NCBI RefSeq assembly: GCF_048066175.1 | Contig: NZ_JBLTXA010000009.1 | Location: 124,001 to 188,000, forward strand | DNA length: 64,000 nt | Direction: 5' to 3' | Origin: Niveispirillum fermenti | GTDB taxonomy: Bacteria; Pseudomonadota; Alphaproteobacteria; Azospirillales; Azospirillaceae | Part shown: positions 34,236-42,473 of the stretch, piece by piece | How positions within the stretch are numbered: position 1 is the first letter of the stretch | Layout of the letters: every line of letters starts with the position of its first letter | Made by a program: the position numbers and the translations under genes | Notes under the pieces: model-generated | What the model was told of the DNA's origin: nothing | The model's input: the letters and a program-made list of their open reading frames with translations, nothing else | The model's database searches: none

Positions 34236-35303
34236 TCAATCGACAGCAGCTTTGATACCCATGACCCGCGCGTTCAGGGCCCGATCGCCGGCGGCGGCGG
34301 CGAAATCGTCGAAAGCATGTTCGGTGACGCGGATGATGTGCCGGTCGATGAAAGGCGCGCCCTCGGCCGCCCCTTGTTCGGGATGCTTCAACGCGCATTC
34401 CCATTCCAGCACGGCCCAGCCGGTGAAATCATACTGCGCCATCTTGGCGAAGATGCGCGCGAAATCGACCTGCCCGTCACCCAGCGACCGGAACCGCCCC
34501 GGCCGGTCGACCCAGGATTGATAGCCGCCATAGACGCCGGACCGGCCATCCGGCCGGAACTCCGCATCCTTGACATGAAAGCATTTTATGCGCGCCCGGT
34601 AGATATCCAGGAAGGCCAGGTAATCGAGCTGCTGCAACACGAAATGGCTGGGATCATAGAGGATATTGGCGCGCGGATGGTTATCCACCGCCGCCAGGAA
34701 CCGCTCGAACGTCACGCCGTCATGCAGATCCTCGCCGGGATGGATCTCATAGGCAAGGTCAACACCGGCATCGTCGAACGCATCCAGGATCGGCCGCCAG
34801 CGGCGGGCCAGTTCGGCGAACGCATCCTCCACCAGACCTGTCGGCCGCTGCGGCCAGGGATAAAGATAGGGCCAGGCCAGCGCGCCGGAGAAGGTGGCGT
34901 GCGCGATCAGGCCCAGATTGCGGCTGGCGCGGGCCGCCAGTCGCATCTGCCCGACCGCCCATTCCTGCCGCGCCGTGGGATTGCCGCGCACGGCCGGCGG
35001 GGCGAAGGCATCGAACTGAGCGTCATAGGCGGGATGCACCGCCACCAGCTGCCCCTGCAGGTGCGTGGACAGTTCCGTCAGCACCAGCCCGTGGCGGGCC
35101 AGCGTACCCGTTACCTCGTCGCAATAATCCTTGCTGCCCGCCGCCTTTTCCAGGTCGAACAGGCGGATATCCCAACTGGGGATCTGCACACCCCTGTAGC
35201 CCAACCCGGCTGCCCAGCCGGCGATGGCATCCAGCGTGTTGAAGGGCGCCTTGTCGCCCGTGAACTGTGCCAGGAAGATGGCGGGTCCCTTGATCGTGCG
35301 CAT
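34236..35303 (-). CDS. Sugar phosphate isomerase/epimerase family protein (xylose-isomerase-like TIM barrel)
   Basis: 355 residues of the AP-endonuclease-2/xylose isomerase-like family. Divalent-metal ligands expected for the fold are present in order: Glu in DLAYEIHPGEDLHDG, Asp in ANILYDPSHFVLQQ, His in RIKCFHVKDAEF and Glu in TGWAVLEWECAL. Such proteins act on keto or aldo sugars, inositol derivatives or 3-keto-glycosides; EIHPGEDLHDGVTFERFL is characteristic of the subgroup often paired with Gfo/Idh dehydrogenases. The start ATG 35303 lies 3 bp after the stop of the Gfo/Idh gene, with GTGAGAG just upstream, so they are cotranslated. A second, different TIM barrel (37604) is in the divergent operon. 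Confidence 0.86.
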   Translation of the reverse strand: MRTIKGPAIFLAQFTGDKAPFNTLDAIAGWAAGLGYRGVQIPSWDIRLFDLEKAAGSKDYCDEVTGTLARHGLVLTELSTHLQGQLVAVHPAYDAQFDAFAPPAVRGNPTARQEWAVGQMRLAARASRNLGLIAHATFSGALAWPYLYPWPQRPTGLVEDAFAELARRWRPILDAFDDAGVDLAYEIHPGEDLHDGVTFERFLAAVDNHPRANILYDPSHFVLQQLDYLAFLDIYRARIKCFHVKDAEFRPDGRSGVYGGYQSWVDRPGRFRSLGDGQVDFARIFAKMAQYDFTGWAVLEWECALKHPEQGAAEGAPFIDRHIIRVTEHAFDDFAAAAGDRALNARVMGIKAAVD

Positions 35304-35306
35304 CTC

Positions 35307-36422
35307 TCACACCTCGAATTCGACCCAGCCGGCCCCGGCCCGGCTGGCAGTGACAGCCAGATGGATGAAGGCCATGCCGCGCAGCCCGTCATCGATGCCG
35401 GGCAGCAAGCTGCCCTCCTCCCCCCGCAACTGCCGGGCGAAGTCGCGGTAAAGATTGGCAAAGGCCTCCAGATAGCCCTCCGGATGGCCGCCGGGCGTGC
35501 GGGTGGCCCAGCGCGCATCGGGTCCCAGGCCGGCATCGGCCGCCTGAATGATCTCCGTCCGCCCGTCGCCATGGCGCCAGGTCAGAATATTCGGCTGTTC
35601 CTGCGACCAGTCCAGGCCCGCCTTGTCGCCATAGACACGCAGGCGCAAACCGTTGCGCTCCCCCACCATGATCTGGGAGGCCAGCAGCACGCCCCGCGCA
35701 CCATTGTTGAAGCGCAGCAGCACCTGGCAATCATCGTCCAGCACGCGGCCCGGCACAACCGCGGCAAGATCGGCCAGCAATTGCGTGACACGCAGTCCCG
35801 TCACGAATTCCGCCAGATGAAAGGCATGCACCCCGATATCGGCGATGGCCCCGCCTTCACCCGCCTGGGCCGGATCCGTGCGCCACAGCGCCTGCTTGCC
35901 TTCGGCGGCACCGGCCAGCCAGCCCTGCGGATATTCCACCAAGACCTTCCGCACAATCCCCAGTGCCCCTGCCGCCACCCGCGCCCGCGCCTCGCGCACC
36001 AGCGGATAGCCGGAATAGGTGTAGGTCAGGCCATAGGGCCGGCGGCTACGGGCGATGATGGCGGCCAGTTCCTTGGCCTCTGCCAGGGTGGCCGTGGCCG
36101 GCTTGTCGCACATCACGGCCACGCCAGCGCGCAACGCCATGCGCGACGCCGTGAAATGGTGATGGTTGGGCGATGCGATGGTGACGAAGTCGATCCCGTC
36201 ATCGCGGCCCGCCTCCGTCGCCAGCATCGTCGCCACGTCGGGATAGGCCCGTTTGGGGTCGATGCGATAGATGTCGCCCGCCTGACGCGACCGGGCAGGA
36301 TCGCTGCTGAAGGCACCAGCCACCAGTTCGATCTCCCGGTCCAGTTCGGCGGCGATGCGGTGAACCGGGCCGATGAAGGCACCCGCCCCGCCGCCGATCA
36401 AGCCCATGCGTAACCGCCGCAT
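35307..36422 (-). CDS. Gfo/Idh/MocA-family NAD(P)-dependent oxidoreductase
   Basis: 371 residues. N-terminal Rossmann start MGLIGGGAGAFIGPVHRIAAEL (GGGxGxxxG). The family's catalytic-Lys motif appears as VMCDKPAT (the E/D-KP motif, ~95-102) after FVTIASPNHHHFTASRMAL. The C-terminal alpha/beta substrate domain holds GGAIADIGVHAFHLAEFV with the DxxxH pair. Typically oxidises or reduces a sugar C-OH; in known C-glucoside and 3-keto-glycoside pathways a member (DgpA) oxidises glucose C3. ATG 36422 has GGAGA 5 nt upstream; the frame to 36551 is not homologous. First gene of the minus-strand set, divergent from the deglycosidase pair over a 712-bp region. Confidence 0.9.
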   Translation of the reverse strand: MRRLRMGLIGGGAGAFIGPVHRIAAELDREIELVAGAFSSDPARSRQAGDIYRIDPKRAYPDVATMLATEAGRDDGIDFVTIASPNHHHFTASRMALRAGVAVMCDKPATATLAEAKELAAIIARSRRPYGLTYTYSGYPLVREARARVAAGALGIVRKVLVEYPQGWLAGAAEGKQALWRTDPAQAGEGGAIADIGVHAFHLAEFVTGLRVTQLLADLAAVVPGRVLDDDCQVLLRFNNGARGVLLASQIMVGERNGLRLRVYGDKAGLDWSQEQPNILTWRHGDGRTEIIQAADAGLGPDARWATRTPGGHPEGYLEAFANLYRDFARQLRGEEGSLLPGIDDGLRGMAFIHLAVTASRAGAGWVEFEV

Positions 36423-37134
36423 CACATCTCCTGTTTTCACTGGGGTTTCGGCGCACCGTCCGTGCCGGCCATGGAAGGGCCCGATGTCGCTCTTTGTCTG
36501 GAAGCAGGCTTCTGCGCGATCGCCGGACCGGCCCACCAGGGCCTGCCCCATCCCTCATCAGGCCCACAGCCTGTATCGCGCATCGGCAGGAATACCCATA
36601 CAGGGGCCAAAGCTAGAATGCAAGAATTCTAGATTGCCGCAATTTCAGTACCGGACCCCTGAAAGCCTGGCGCCTCACCCGCCGGACCATGAAGGGAAGG
36701 AATGCGCGCACCGCGCGCCGAAGTCAGGGCCACACCATCACCGACCAACGGATTTCCGCAGATTCTGGCCATTCCTGCCGGTTATTGTCAAGAACAGGAA
36801 ACGGGTCAAAAACGTGTGCGCCTGTCATCAGAGCGCTTGCATGCCAGTGGAAAGCCTGATACTCAGAGGATGAAGCGAACGCACGGGATGGCTGCCCGGC
36901 GGCGATGAGACGAACCCACTCCCGAAAAACACACCAGGGCATGCATCGCCTCTGGTCAGCGGGGCGGTGCCTGTTCATCATCCACATGGTTGCAAGCGAC
37001 GCCGTTTCCACCGGAAGCGGCGGCCGATCCGCGCCTTCCGCCGGTTCCCCCTGATTTCCCCTATCTCCAGCGCCGCCCGTGCCGTGCGTCGCGCAGATTG
37101 GAGAACCGCAGATCATGCCGAGGAGACACGCTCG
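36423..37134. other. Long divergent control region between Gfo/Idh and deglycosidase operons
   Basis: 712 bp without a supportable gene; ORFs in it are low-complexity and overlap real genes. It has an inverted repeat at 36613-36632 and a wider one, CCTGTAT (36570-36576) with ATACAGG (36598-36604). AGGAGA at 37121 is the ribosome site of the deglycosidase beta gene. No regulator gene for this locus is adjacent. The length allows a long leader or an undetected small RNA. Confidence 0.5.
36613..36632. promoter_or_regulatory. Inverted repeat in the divergent control region
   Basis: CTAGAAT (36613-36619), 6-nt spacer GCAAGA, ATTCTAG (36626-36632). A perfect 7-bp inverted repeat, AT-rich in GC-rich surroundings, of operator size, nearer the Gfo/Idh side. 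Confidence 0.45.
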
Positions 37135-37602
37135 ATGAGCAACGAGTTGCAACGGACGAACCGGAACCAGGCCGACAGGGCCAAACAGGGGATCGTCGTC
37201 TTTTCCCGCGTGGGCCAGCGCGACCTGTTCGCCGATAACGCGATTGAAAGGACGCCCGACGGCTGGCGCCTGCTGATCCGCAACCCCTGGTACACGGGTA
37301 CTTATCTGTCCACCGTGTCGTTCATCAAGATCAGCGTGAACGGCCATGTGGTGCCGGAACCGGATACCTTCATCGCCCTGCGCGGGCAAAAGGTCCCGGC
37401 CGCCCATGCCAAATATCTGCACGAAATCTGGTGGGGCATGGGCGAAGTGGCGGAGGTGCTGCTGACCGACGCGGCACTGGCCGACATCGTCACCGCCAGC
37501 AATCAGGTCGGTGTCGATATCGATATGCGAACGACCTTCAGCTACGGCTTCCCCAACGACACGCTGCCCTACCGGCTGACCGGCGAACTGGAGATGCGTT
37601 GA
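37135..37602 (+). CDS. Probable C-glycoside deglycosidase beta subunit (DUF6379/CGDB-like)
   Basis: 155 residues, all-beta. After a short tail the sequence runs ERTPDGWRLLIRNPWYTGTY, then LSTVSFIKISVNGHVVPEP, FIALRGQKVPA, LHEIWWGMGEVAEVLL and ends in LPYRLTGELEMR. The order 'R-x-x-Y-x-G-x-YLS ... v-dG ... f-x-l-x-G ... W' is what I recall for the small beta subunits (DgpB/CarB type) of C-glycoside deglycosidases, which clamp the TIM-barrel alpha subunit. ATG 37135 has AGGAGA. Only 1 bp separates its stop from the TIM-barrel gene, which fits a two-subunit enzyme of fixed stoichiometry. The family call rests on pattern recall plus context. Confidence 0.75.
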   Translation: MSNELQRTNRNQADRAKQGIVVFSRVGQRDLFADNAIERTPDGWRLLIRNPWYTGTYLSTVSFIKISVNGHVVPEPDTFIALRGQKVPAAHAKYLHEIWWGMGEVAEVLLTDAALADIVTASNQVGVDIDMRTTFSYGFPNDTLPYRLTGELEMR

Positions 37603-37603
37603 A

Positions 37604-38401
37604 ATGAAACTCGGCCTCAGCCTTTACACCTTCGGTGCCGACATCCATGCCGGCAAGATGAATGTCTTCGACGCTATCCGCAAAGCCGCCGAGATCGGCT
37701 GCGACGGCGTGGAGATCATCGCAGAACAGCATATCCCCGGCTGGCCCAACCCCAGTCTGGACGACCTGACCGCCATCCGGGAACTGGTGGCCTCGCTGGA
37801 TATGGAGATTTTCTGCTTCAGCTGCTATTTCGGCAAGAATATCCGCAGCGACCGGCCCCAGACCTGGGAAGAACTGATCCATAATGCCAAACGGATGATC
37901 GCCCTGACGGCATATCTGGGCGCCAGGGTCATGCGCCCCGCCTTCAATGCCGAACCGGTGGGCGAACTGATCGATTTCGTCAACGCCGTGTTGCCGGCGC
38001 TGGAGAAATACGGCGTCATCTGGGGCGTGGAACTACACGCCCCGCATCCGCCCGCCTATTATCAGGAAGCGCTGGAAACCGTGGACTCGCCCTGGTTCCG
38101 GCTGGTGCCCGACTTCTCCTGCTGGCAGGGGCCGAACGCGCCGGGGCAGATCCAGACCAACCCGCTTTCCACCTTCGAACCGCTGCTGAAATACACGGTG
38201 CATTGCCACGCCAAGGCACACATGTTCGACGCGGCTGGCGAGGAGCCGAACACCCCCTACAAGGAACTGCTCGGCATGCTGGCCGATCACGGGTTCAAGG
38301 GCTCCATCGCCGGGGAATATGAGGGCTGGTTCATCAACGACCTGCCATCCGAACAGCCAGCCCGGACCCTGTTCAACCTGCTGGAGCGATACGGACGATA
38401 G
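37604..38401 (+). CDS. Probable C-glycoside deglycosidase alpha subunit (TIM-barrel metalloenzyme)
   Basis: 265 residues, xylose-isomerase-like barrel starting MKLGLSLYTFGADIHAGKMNVFDAIRKAAEIGCDGVEIIAEQ. Predicted metal ligands: Glu in IWGVELHAPHPP, Asp in FRLVPDFSCWQG, His in VHCHAKAHMFD and Glu in SIAGEYEGWF. In characterised enzymes the alpha/beta complex uses Mn2+ and an acid-base pair to split the C-C bond between a 3-oxo-sugar and an aromatic aglycone. The small size, the tight coupling to a beta-subunit-like gene, and adjacent sugar oxidoreductases and sugar transporter support this over a generic isomerase. Cytoplasmic, no signal peptide. Aglycone specificity cannot be deduced. Confidence 0.76.
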   Translation: MKLGLSLYTFGADIHAGKMNVFDAIRKAAEIGCDGVEIIAEQHIPGWPNPSLDDLTAIRELVASLDMEIFCFSCYFGKNIRSDRPQTWEELIHNAKRMIALTAYLGARVMRPAFNAEPVGELIDFVNAVLPALEKYGVIWGVELHAPHPPAYYQEALETVDSPWFRLVPDFSCWQGPNAPGQIQTNPLSTFEPLLKYTVHCHAKAHMFDAAGEEPNTPYKELLGMLADHGFKGSIAGEYEGWFINDLPSEQPARTLFNLLERYGR

Positions 38402-38462
38402 GGGGCGCCCCGGTCCGCCCCCCAAACACCCGATCCCTTGCCGCCGCGCCCAAGGAGTGCCC

Positions 38463-39743
38463 ATGTCCGTTGCCCGCCAAGAGACCGCCACCGGCACCGG
38501 TAGCCCCACCCAGGGGGCGACAGCACCAAGCCTGCGTGAATTGCGGCTGGTCGGCCTGCTGACCACGCTTGGGCTTGCCGCGGTTTCACTGTTCCTGTTC
38601 TGGACGGCCCTGCAATCGGTCTTCCTGGCCCTGCAGGTGCAGCAGATCGATCCCGATGGGGCCGCCGGTGGTCTGGCCTTCGTCATCGGCATCGGGGCCA
38701 TCGGCGCACTGTTCACGGCCCCCGTCGCCGGCGCGCTCAGCGACCGGACCCGCAGCCGGATCGGCGGGCGGGGGCCCTGGATGCTGGGCGGGGCGGGGGC
38801 AACCATCGTGCTGGCCCTGCTGCTGGCCCAGGCCGGAACCATCACGGAACTGGCCATCTATTGGCTGCTGATCCAGGTCAGCACCAACCTGATCTTCACA
38901 CCCATCACCGTCTATATCCCCGAACGGGTACCGGTGGCCCGGCGCGGCATCTTCTCTGCCGCCATCGGGCTTTCGCATCTGGTGGGGGTGCTGTTCGGGC
39001 AGGTGTTCGGCGCCGCCTTCGCAGAACAGATGCTGCTGGGTTACGCCGTCATCAGCGTGCTTCTGCTGCTGTCCATCATCACCTTCGTGGTCGTGAACCG
39101 GCGGTCCAATCTCGGGGAGCCGAAAACACCTTTCAGCCTGTCCAGGCTGCTTTCCACCTTCTGGGTCAATCCCGTGAAATACCCGGCCTTCGGCTGGACC
39201 TTCCTGGGCCGGTTCCTGATGCTGACGGGCTTTTTCCCCCTGAAGGTCTATCTGCTCTACATCCTGCAGGACTATGTCGGGCTGGGCGCGGACGCCGTGA
39301 AGAATGTGCCGGCCATGGGCCTGGCCGGCATGGTGGGAGCCGCCATCGGCACGCCGCTGGCCGGCTGGCTCAGCGACCGGCTGGGGGTGACGCGGCCGCT
39401 GATCTATATCTGTGCCGCCGTGATGGTGGGAGCCATCCTGGTGCCCATCGCCTTCCCCACCTTCCTGGGCATGGTCATCTATTCCTTCCTGATCGGCGCC
39501 GGCTTCGGCGGCTTCGGGTCGGTCGATTATGTGCTGATCACCAAGGTGCTGCCGTCGCAGGATGATGCGGGAAAGGACCTTGGTATCATCAACATGACGA
39601 CGACCCTGTCGCAGACCCTGGGCGTCGGGCTGGCCGGCGCCATGGTCAGCGTCGCGGGGACCTATGGCGTACTGTTCCCCATGGGGATCGGGTTCATCAC
39701 CCTGGGCACGCTCTGCGTGGCCTTCATCAGGGGCGTGCGGTAA
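38463..39743 (+). CDS. MFS transporter, glycoside-pentoside-hexuronide-like
   Basis: 426 residues, twelve predicted helices. Features recalling the GPH/SLC45 sugar cation symporters: ALSDRTRSRIGGRGPWMLGGAGATIVLALLL (the DRTRSRxGRRRPW-type loop 2-3 motif) and AGWLSDRLGVTRPLIYICAAVM. ATG 38463 has AAGGAGTG; the upstream in-frame extension overlaps the alpha-subunit gene. Lies 61 bp after the deglycosidase alpha gene in the same direction, so it probably carries the glycoside (or the released sugar) across the inner membrane. Confidence 0.84.
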   Translation: MSVARQETATGTGSPTQGATAPSLRELRLVGLLTTLGLAAVSLFLFWTALQSVFLALQVQQIDPDGAAGGLAFVIGIGAIGALFTAPVAGALSDRTRSRIGGRGPWMLGGAGATIVLALLLAQAGTITELAIYWLLIQVSTNLIFTPITVYIPERVPVARRGIFSAAIGLSHLVGVLFGQVFGAAFAEQMLLGYAVISVLLLLSIITFVVVNRRSNLGEPKTPFSLSRLLSTFWVNPVKYPAFGWTFLGRFLMLTGFFPLKVYLLYILQDYVGLGADAVKNVPAMGLAGMVGAAIGTPLAGWLSDRLGVTRPLIYICAAVMVGAILVPIAFPTFLGMVIYSFLIGAGFGGFGSVDYVLITKVLPSQDDAGKDLGIINMTTTLSQTLGVGLAGAMVSVAGTYGVLFPMGIGFITLGTLCVAFIRGVR

Positions 39744-39765
39744 GGGAGATCGGGGCACCCTTACC
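39739..39765. terminator. Hairpin between convergent transporter and AraC genes
   Basis: GGTAAGGG (39739-39746, containing the TAA stop) pairs with CCCTTACC (39758-39765), an 8-bp stem in an 18-bp convergent gap. Probably terminates both messages. Confidence 0.45.
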
Positions 39766-40654
39766 CCACCAGCCTTTCAACGTCGCGTGACGGCGGCATC
39801 CCGAAGGCGCGGCTATATTCGCGGCTGAACTGCGAAGCACTTTCATAGCCGACGGAATAGGCCGCCTCCCCCGCCTCCATGCCGGACGCCAGCAGGCGGC
39901 GGGCCATGTGCAGGCGCATGGTCTTCTGATATTGCAGCGGGGTCATGGCCGTCGCCGCCCGGAAATGCCGGTGGAAGGAGGCGACGCTCATGCCCGCGAT
40001 GTCGGCCAGCATGCCGGTGCGCAGCGTTTCCTCGTAATGGCTGCCGATCCAGTCGATCACCCGGCGGATGCGGGCCAGACGGCTGTCGCCCAGCGCGATC
40101 TGGCACAGGTGCCCGCCCAGCGGCCCGCGTAAGAGGCGGTAAAGGATTTCCCGTTCGCGGGCCGCCGCCAGGGCCGGAATATCTTCCGGCTGGTCCAGCA
40201 GGGACAAGAGCCGGGCCCAGGCCTCCAGCAGGTCGGGCGTGACGGCACCTGTCCCGAAACAGGGCTGATCGCCCGTCGCCAGCGTATTACCCACCAATCC
40301 TGGCGGCAGGCCGGCGATCAGATCGGCCAGCACCGCACGGTCCAGTTCCAGCCCCAGGGCAAGATACGGCGCCTCCGGACTGGCATCCAGCACCCGGCCC
40401 GTGGCCGGCAGGTCCAGTGAGGCCACGAAAAAGCGGGCGCCGTCATATTCCAGCATCGTCTCCCCCACCGTCACCTGCTTGCGTCCGCGCAGGATCAGGC
40501 AGGTGACGGGCGTCAGCATCGTGGCCACACCGCTGCCGGGACGGGTCAGCACGCTCAATGTCAGCCGGGGAACCGGCGTTTCGGTGCGGGGGGAGGTCGC
40601 ATGCCGCGCGACCCTTTCCCGCATGGCCCCGATCAGGTCCGGCACCTCGTCCAT
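39761..40654 (-). CDS. AraC-family transcriptional regulator (AraC_N + HTH_18)
   Basis: 297 residues. N-terminal AraC_N-type domain (LSVLTRPGSGVATMLTPVTCLILRGRKQVTVGETMLEYDGARFFVASLDLPATGRV). Two-helix-turn-helix DNA-binding domain ~200-290 (MLADIAGMSVASFHRHFRAATAMTPLQYQKTMRLHMARRLL and AAYSVGYESASQFSREYSRAFGMPPSRDVERL). This subtype commonly stands divergent from a short-chain dehydrogenase it activates, exactly as here (SDR 40785-41741). It is not clearly linked to the neighbouring glycoside locus. Confidence 0.9.
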   Translation of the reverse strand: MDEVPDLIGAMRERVARHATSPRTETPVPRLTLSVLTRPGSGVATMLTPVTCLILRGRKQVTVGETMLEYDGARFFVASLDLPATGRVLDASPEAPYLALGLELDRAVLADLIAGLPPGLVGNTLATGDQPCFGTGAVTPDLLEAWARLLSLLDQPEDIPALAAAREREILYRLLRGPLGGHLCQIALGDSRLARIRRVIDWIGSHYEETLRTGMLADIAGMSVASFHRHFRAATAMTPLQYQKTMRLHMARRLLASGMEAGEAAYSVGYESASQFSREYSRAFGMPPSRDVERLVG

Positions 40655-40784
40655 GGTCTTTCTTCTTTCACCGTTTGACAGGATCAGGCAAGCGATCGCC
40701 AGGATTGGGCAGCCGGCCGGGGCGGGGTCCCGCTATCATGGCGGGGACAGGGAGACAACATCCCCAAGCCATAAGGAAACGTCA

Positions 40785-41741
40785 ATGACCCAATTCGATG
40801 TCACGACCACAACCGATGATGTGCTGGCCGGTCTGACACTTTCAGGCAAGCGTATCCTGGTCACCGGCACCTCTTCCGGACTTGGCCTGGAAACCGCCCG
40901 TGCCCTGGTGGCGCATGGGGCGGCGGTGGTGGGCGCCGTGCGTGACCTTGGCCGCGCCGAACAGGCCAGCGCCGATGTCCGGGCAGCGGCGGCGACCGGC
41001 GGCGGCCGGTTCTCGCTGATCACGCTCGACCTCGCCTCGCTGGCCAGTGTGCGCGCGGCATCGGATGCCCTGGTCGCCGACGGCCGCCCCTTCGATGCCG
41101 TGATCGCCAACGCCGCCATCATGGCCACCCCGTTCGGCCGCACGGCCGACGGGTTCGAGATGCAGTTCGGCACCAACCATCTGGGCCATTTCGCCTTCAT
41201 CAACCGGCTGGCCCCCGTCATCAAGGATGGCGGCCGGGTGGTGGTCCTGTCATCGGCGGCCCATCGCTTCTCCGATGTCGACCTGGATGACCCCAACTTT
41301 GAGCGCACGGATTACGATGCCTGGATCGCCTATGGCCGGTCGAAAACGGCAAACGCCCTGTTCGCTGTCGAACTGGACCGGCGCTGGAAGGATCGCGGCA
41401 TCCGCGCTGCATCCGTGCATCCCGGCGGTGCCGAAACCGGCCTGAAGCGCAGCGTGTCACAAGAGGATATGGACGCCCTGGTCGCCCGCATCAACGCCGT
41501 CGCCAAGGCCGAAACCGGTGCCCCCGCCTTCAAGCTGAAGAGCATCCCGCAGGCAGCCGCCACTTCCGTCTGGGCGGCTGTGGTCGCGGATGGGGAGAGC
41601 ATCGGCGGGCGCTATTGCGAGGATTGCAATGTCGCCCCGCTGGCGCACGGCGATGGCGTGCGCAAGGGCGTGCGCGACTACGCAATCGACGCGGAAACGG
41701 CGAAGACGCTGTGGCTGAAAAGCGAAGCCCTGGTTTCGTGA
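40785..41741 (+). CDS. SDR-family NAD(P)-dependent oxidoreductase (WW-oxidoreductase-like)
   Basis: 318 residues. Cofactor motif TGxxxGxG in LVTGTSSGLGLETARALVAHG. NAAIM after FDAVIANAAI, catalytic Ser in RVVVLSSAAHRFS, and YxxxK as YGRSKTANALFAVEL. FGTNHLGHFAFI is the helix-4 motif of the retinol-dehydrogenase/WWOX-like classical-extended SDRs. Reduces or oxidises a carbonyl/alcohol pair, substrate unknown. ATG 40785 has AAGGAA 6 nt upstream. Divergent from the AraC regulator with a 130-bp shared promoter region. Confidence 0.9.
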   Translation: MTQFDVTTTTDDVLAGLTLSGKRILVTGTSSGLGLETARALVAHGAAVVGAVRDLGRAEQASADVRAAAATGGGRFSLITLDLASLASVRAASDALVADGRPFDAVIANAAIMATPFGRTADGFEMQFGTNHLGHFAFINRLAPVIKDGGRVVVLSSAAHRFSDVDLDDPNFERTDYDAWIAYGRSKTANALFAVELDRRWKDRGIRAASVHPGGAETGLKRSVSQEDMDALVARINAVAKAETGAPAFKLKSIPQAAATSVWAAVVADGESIGGRYCEDCNVAPLAHGDGVRKGVRDYAIDAETAKTLWLKSEALVS

Positions 41742-41766
41742 GCCATTGCCGCCCGGTGTGCCGCCC

Positions 41767-41789
41767 GGTGCCGGCCCCCGCCCGGCACC
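41767..41789. terminator. GC hairpin between convergent SDR and NrsF genes
   Basis: GGTGCCGG (41767-41774) with CCGGCACC (41782-41789), loop of 7. It lies in the 87-bp convergent gap. No T-run, so it is only a probable bidirectional terminator. Confidence 0.4.
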
Positions 41790-41828
41790 CAGGGGCGGGC
41801 GGGGAACAAGGCGGAAAGCATGCGGATT

Positions 41829-42473
41829 TCAGCGGCGCCGTCGCCACCGGAACAGCACCCGGCCCAGCGGCGCCAGCAGAACCCCCAGGAGCAGGATGGC
41901 CAGTACCTGCACCGCGATCAGCAGCGGAGCGTCCAGATCGTCATGGATCAGCCGCTCCCCGAACAGGGCCATGCTGCCCCCGGCCACCAGCAGCAGACCC
42001 ATCATGCGCACAGGCGCCACCGGCGCCGCCCGACGCATGTCGGCCGCCAGGAACAAGGCGGAACCGACGCTGATCAGGGGGAAACAATAAGGACAGAACA
42101 GATGCACCAGTTCCGGCATCTCCTGCACCGCCATCTGCGGCCGGCCACTTTCCCATAAAACCAGCATCCAGAAGAGGATGACCGGCAGCCAGACCAACCT
42201 TTCCCACCGCCGCCGTCCCGGCACCGAGAAGGATATCGCGGCAAAGCCGGCCAACAGGGCCGCCGCCAGGGCCAGCGCCTGCTCGGCCAGCCAGAGCGGA
42301 TTGACCACCACGGCGGCAAGATCACCGCGGATACCATGCCAGGTGGTGGCCAGCAGCATCAGCGCGATGGACAGCAGAGCCCAGCGCGCCAGCCGCAGCA
42401 CGGGTGGAGGCAGGCGATTGACCGGTCTCGCCTCTGCGCTCAATCGATCGATCAGATGGCCCAGGTCAGCCAT
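41829..42473 (-). CDS. nrsF: NrsF-type anti-sigma factor (DUF1109 membrane protein)
   Basis: Inner-membrane inhibitor of the SigF-type ECF factor encoded just before it. 214 residues: cytoplasmic N-terminus MADLGHLIDRLSAEARPVNRLPPP, then six predicted helices (e.g. ARWALLSIALMLLATTWHG, WLAEQALALAAALLAGFAAI, LVWLPVILFWMLVLW, LLIAVQVLAILLLGVLLAPL). A conserved pair of cysteines is in ELVHLFCPYCFPLISVGSALFLA; in Caulobacter NrsF, periplasmic cysteines sense metals such as Cu, Cd and chromate. ATG 42473 overlaps the sigma gene's end by 8 bp, showing coupling. Confidence 0.88.
   Translation of the reverse strand: MADLGHLIDRLSAEARPVNRLPPPVLRLARWALLSIALMLLATTWHGIRGDLAAVVVNPLWLAEQALALAAALLAGFAAISFSVPGRRRWERLVWLPVILFWMLVLWESGRPQMAVQEMPELVHLFCPYCFPLISVGSALFLAADMRRAAPVAPVRMMGLLLVAGGSMALFGERLIHDDLDAPLLIAVQVLAILLLGVLLAPLGRVLFRWRRRR

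Noticed and set aside
34317..36413. 698-codon plus-strand frame
   Set aside because: Opposite the isomerase-like and Gfo/Idh genes, both of which show clear motifs on the minus strand; no motifs in this frame.
36724..37422. 232-codon minus-strand frame across the deglycosidase beta start
   Set aside because: Overlaps the ribosome site and first half of a well-supported gene; translation is shadow-like.
41457..41847. Minus-strand frames over the SDR 3' end as extra genes
   Set aside because: Antisense of the SDR; no start context and composition typical of shadows.
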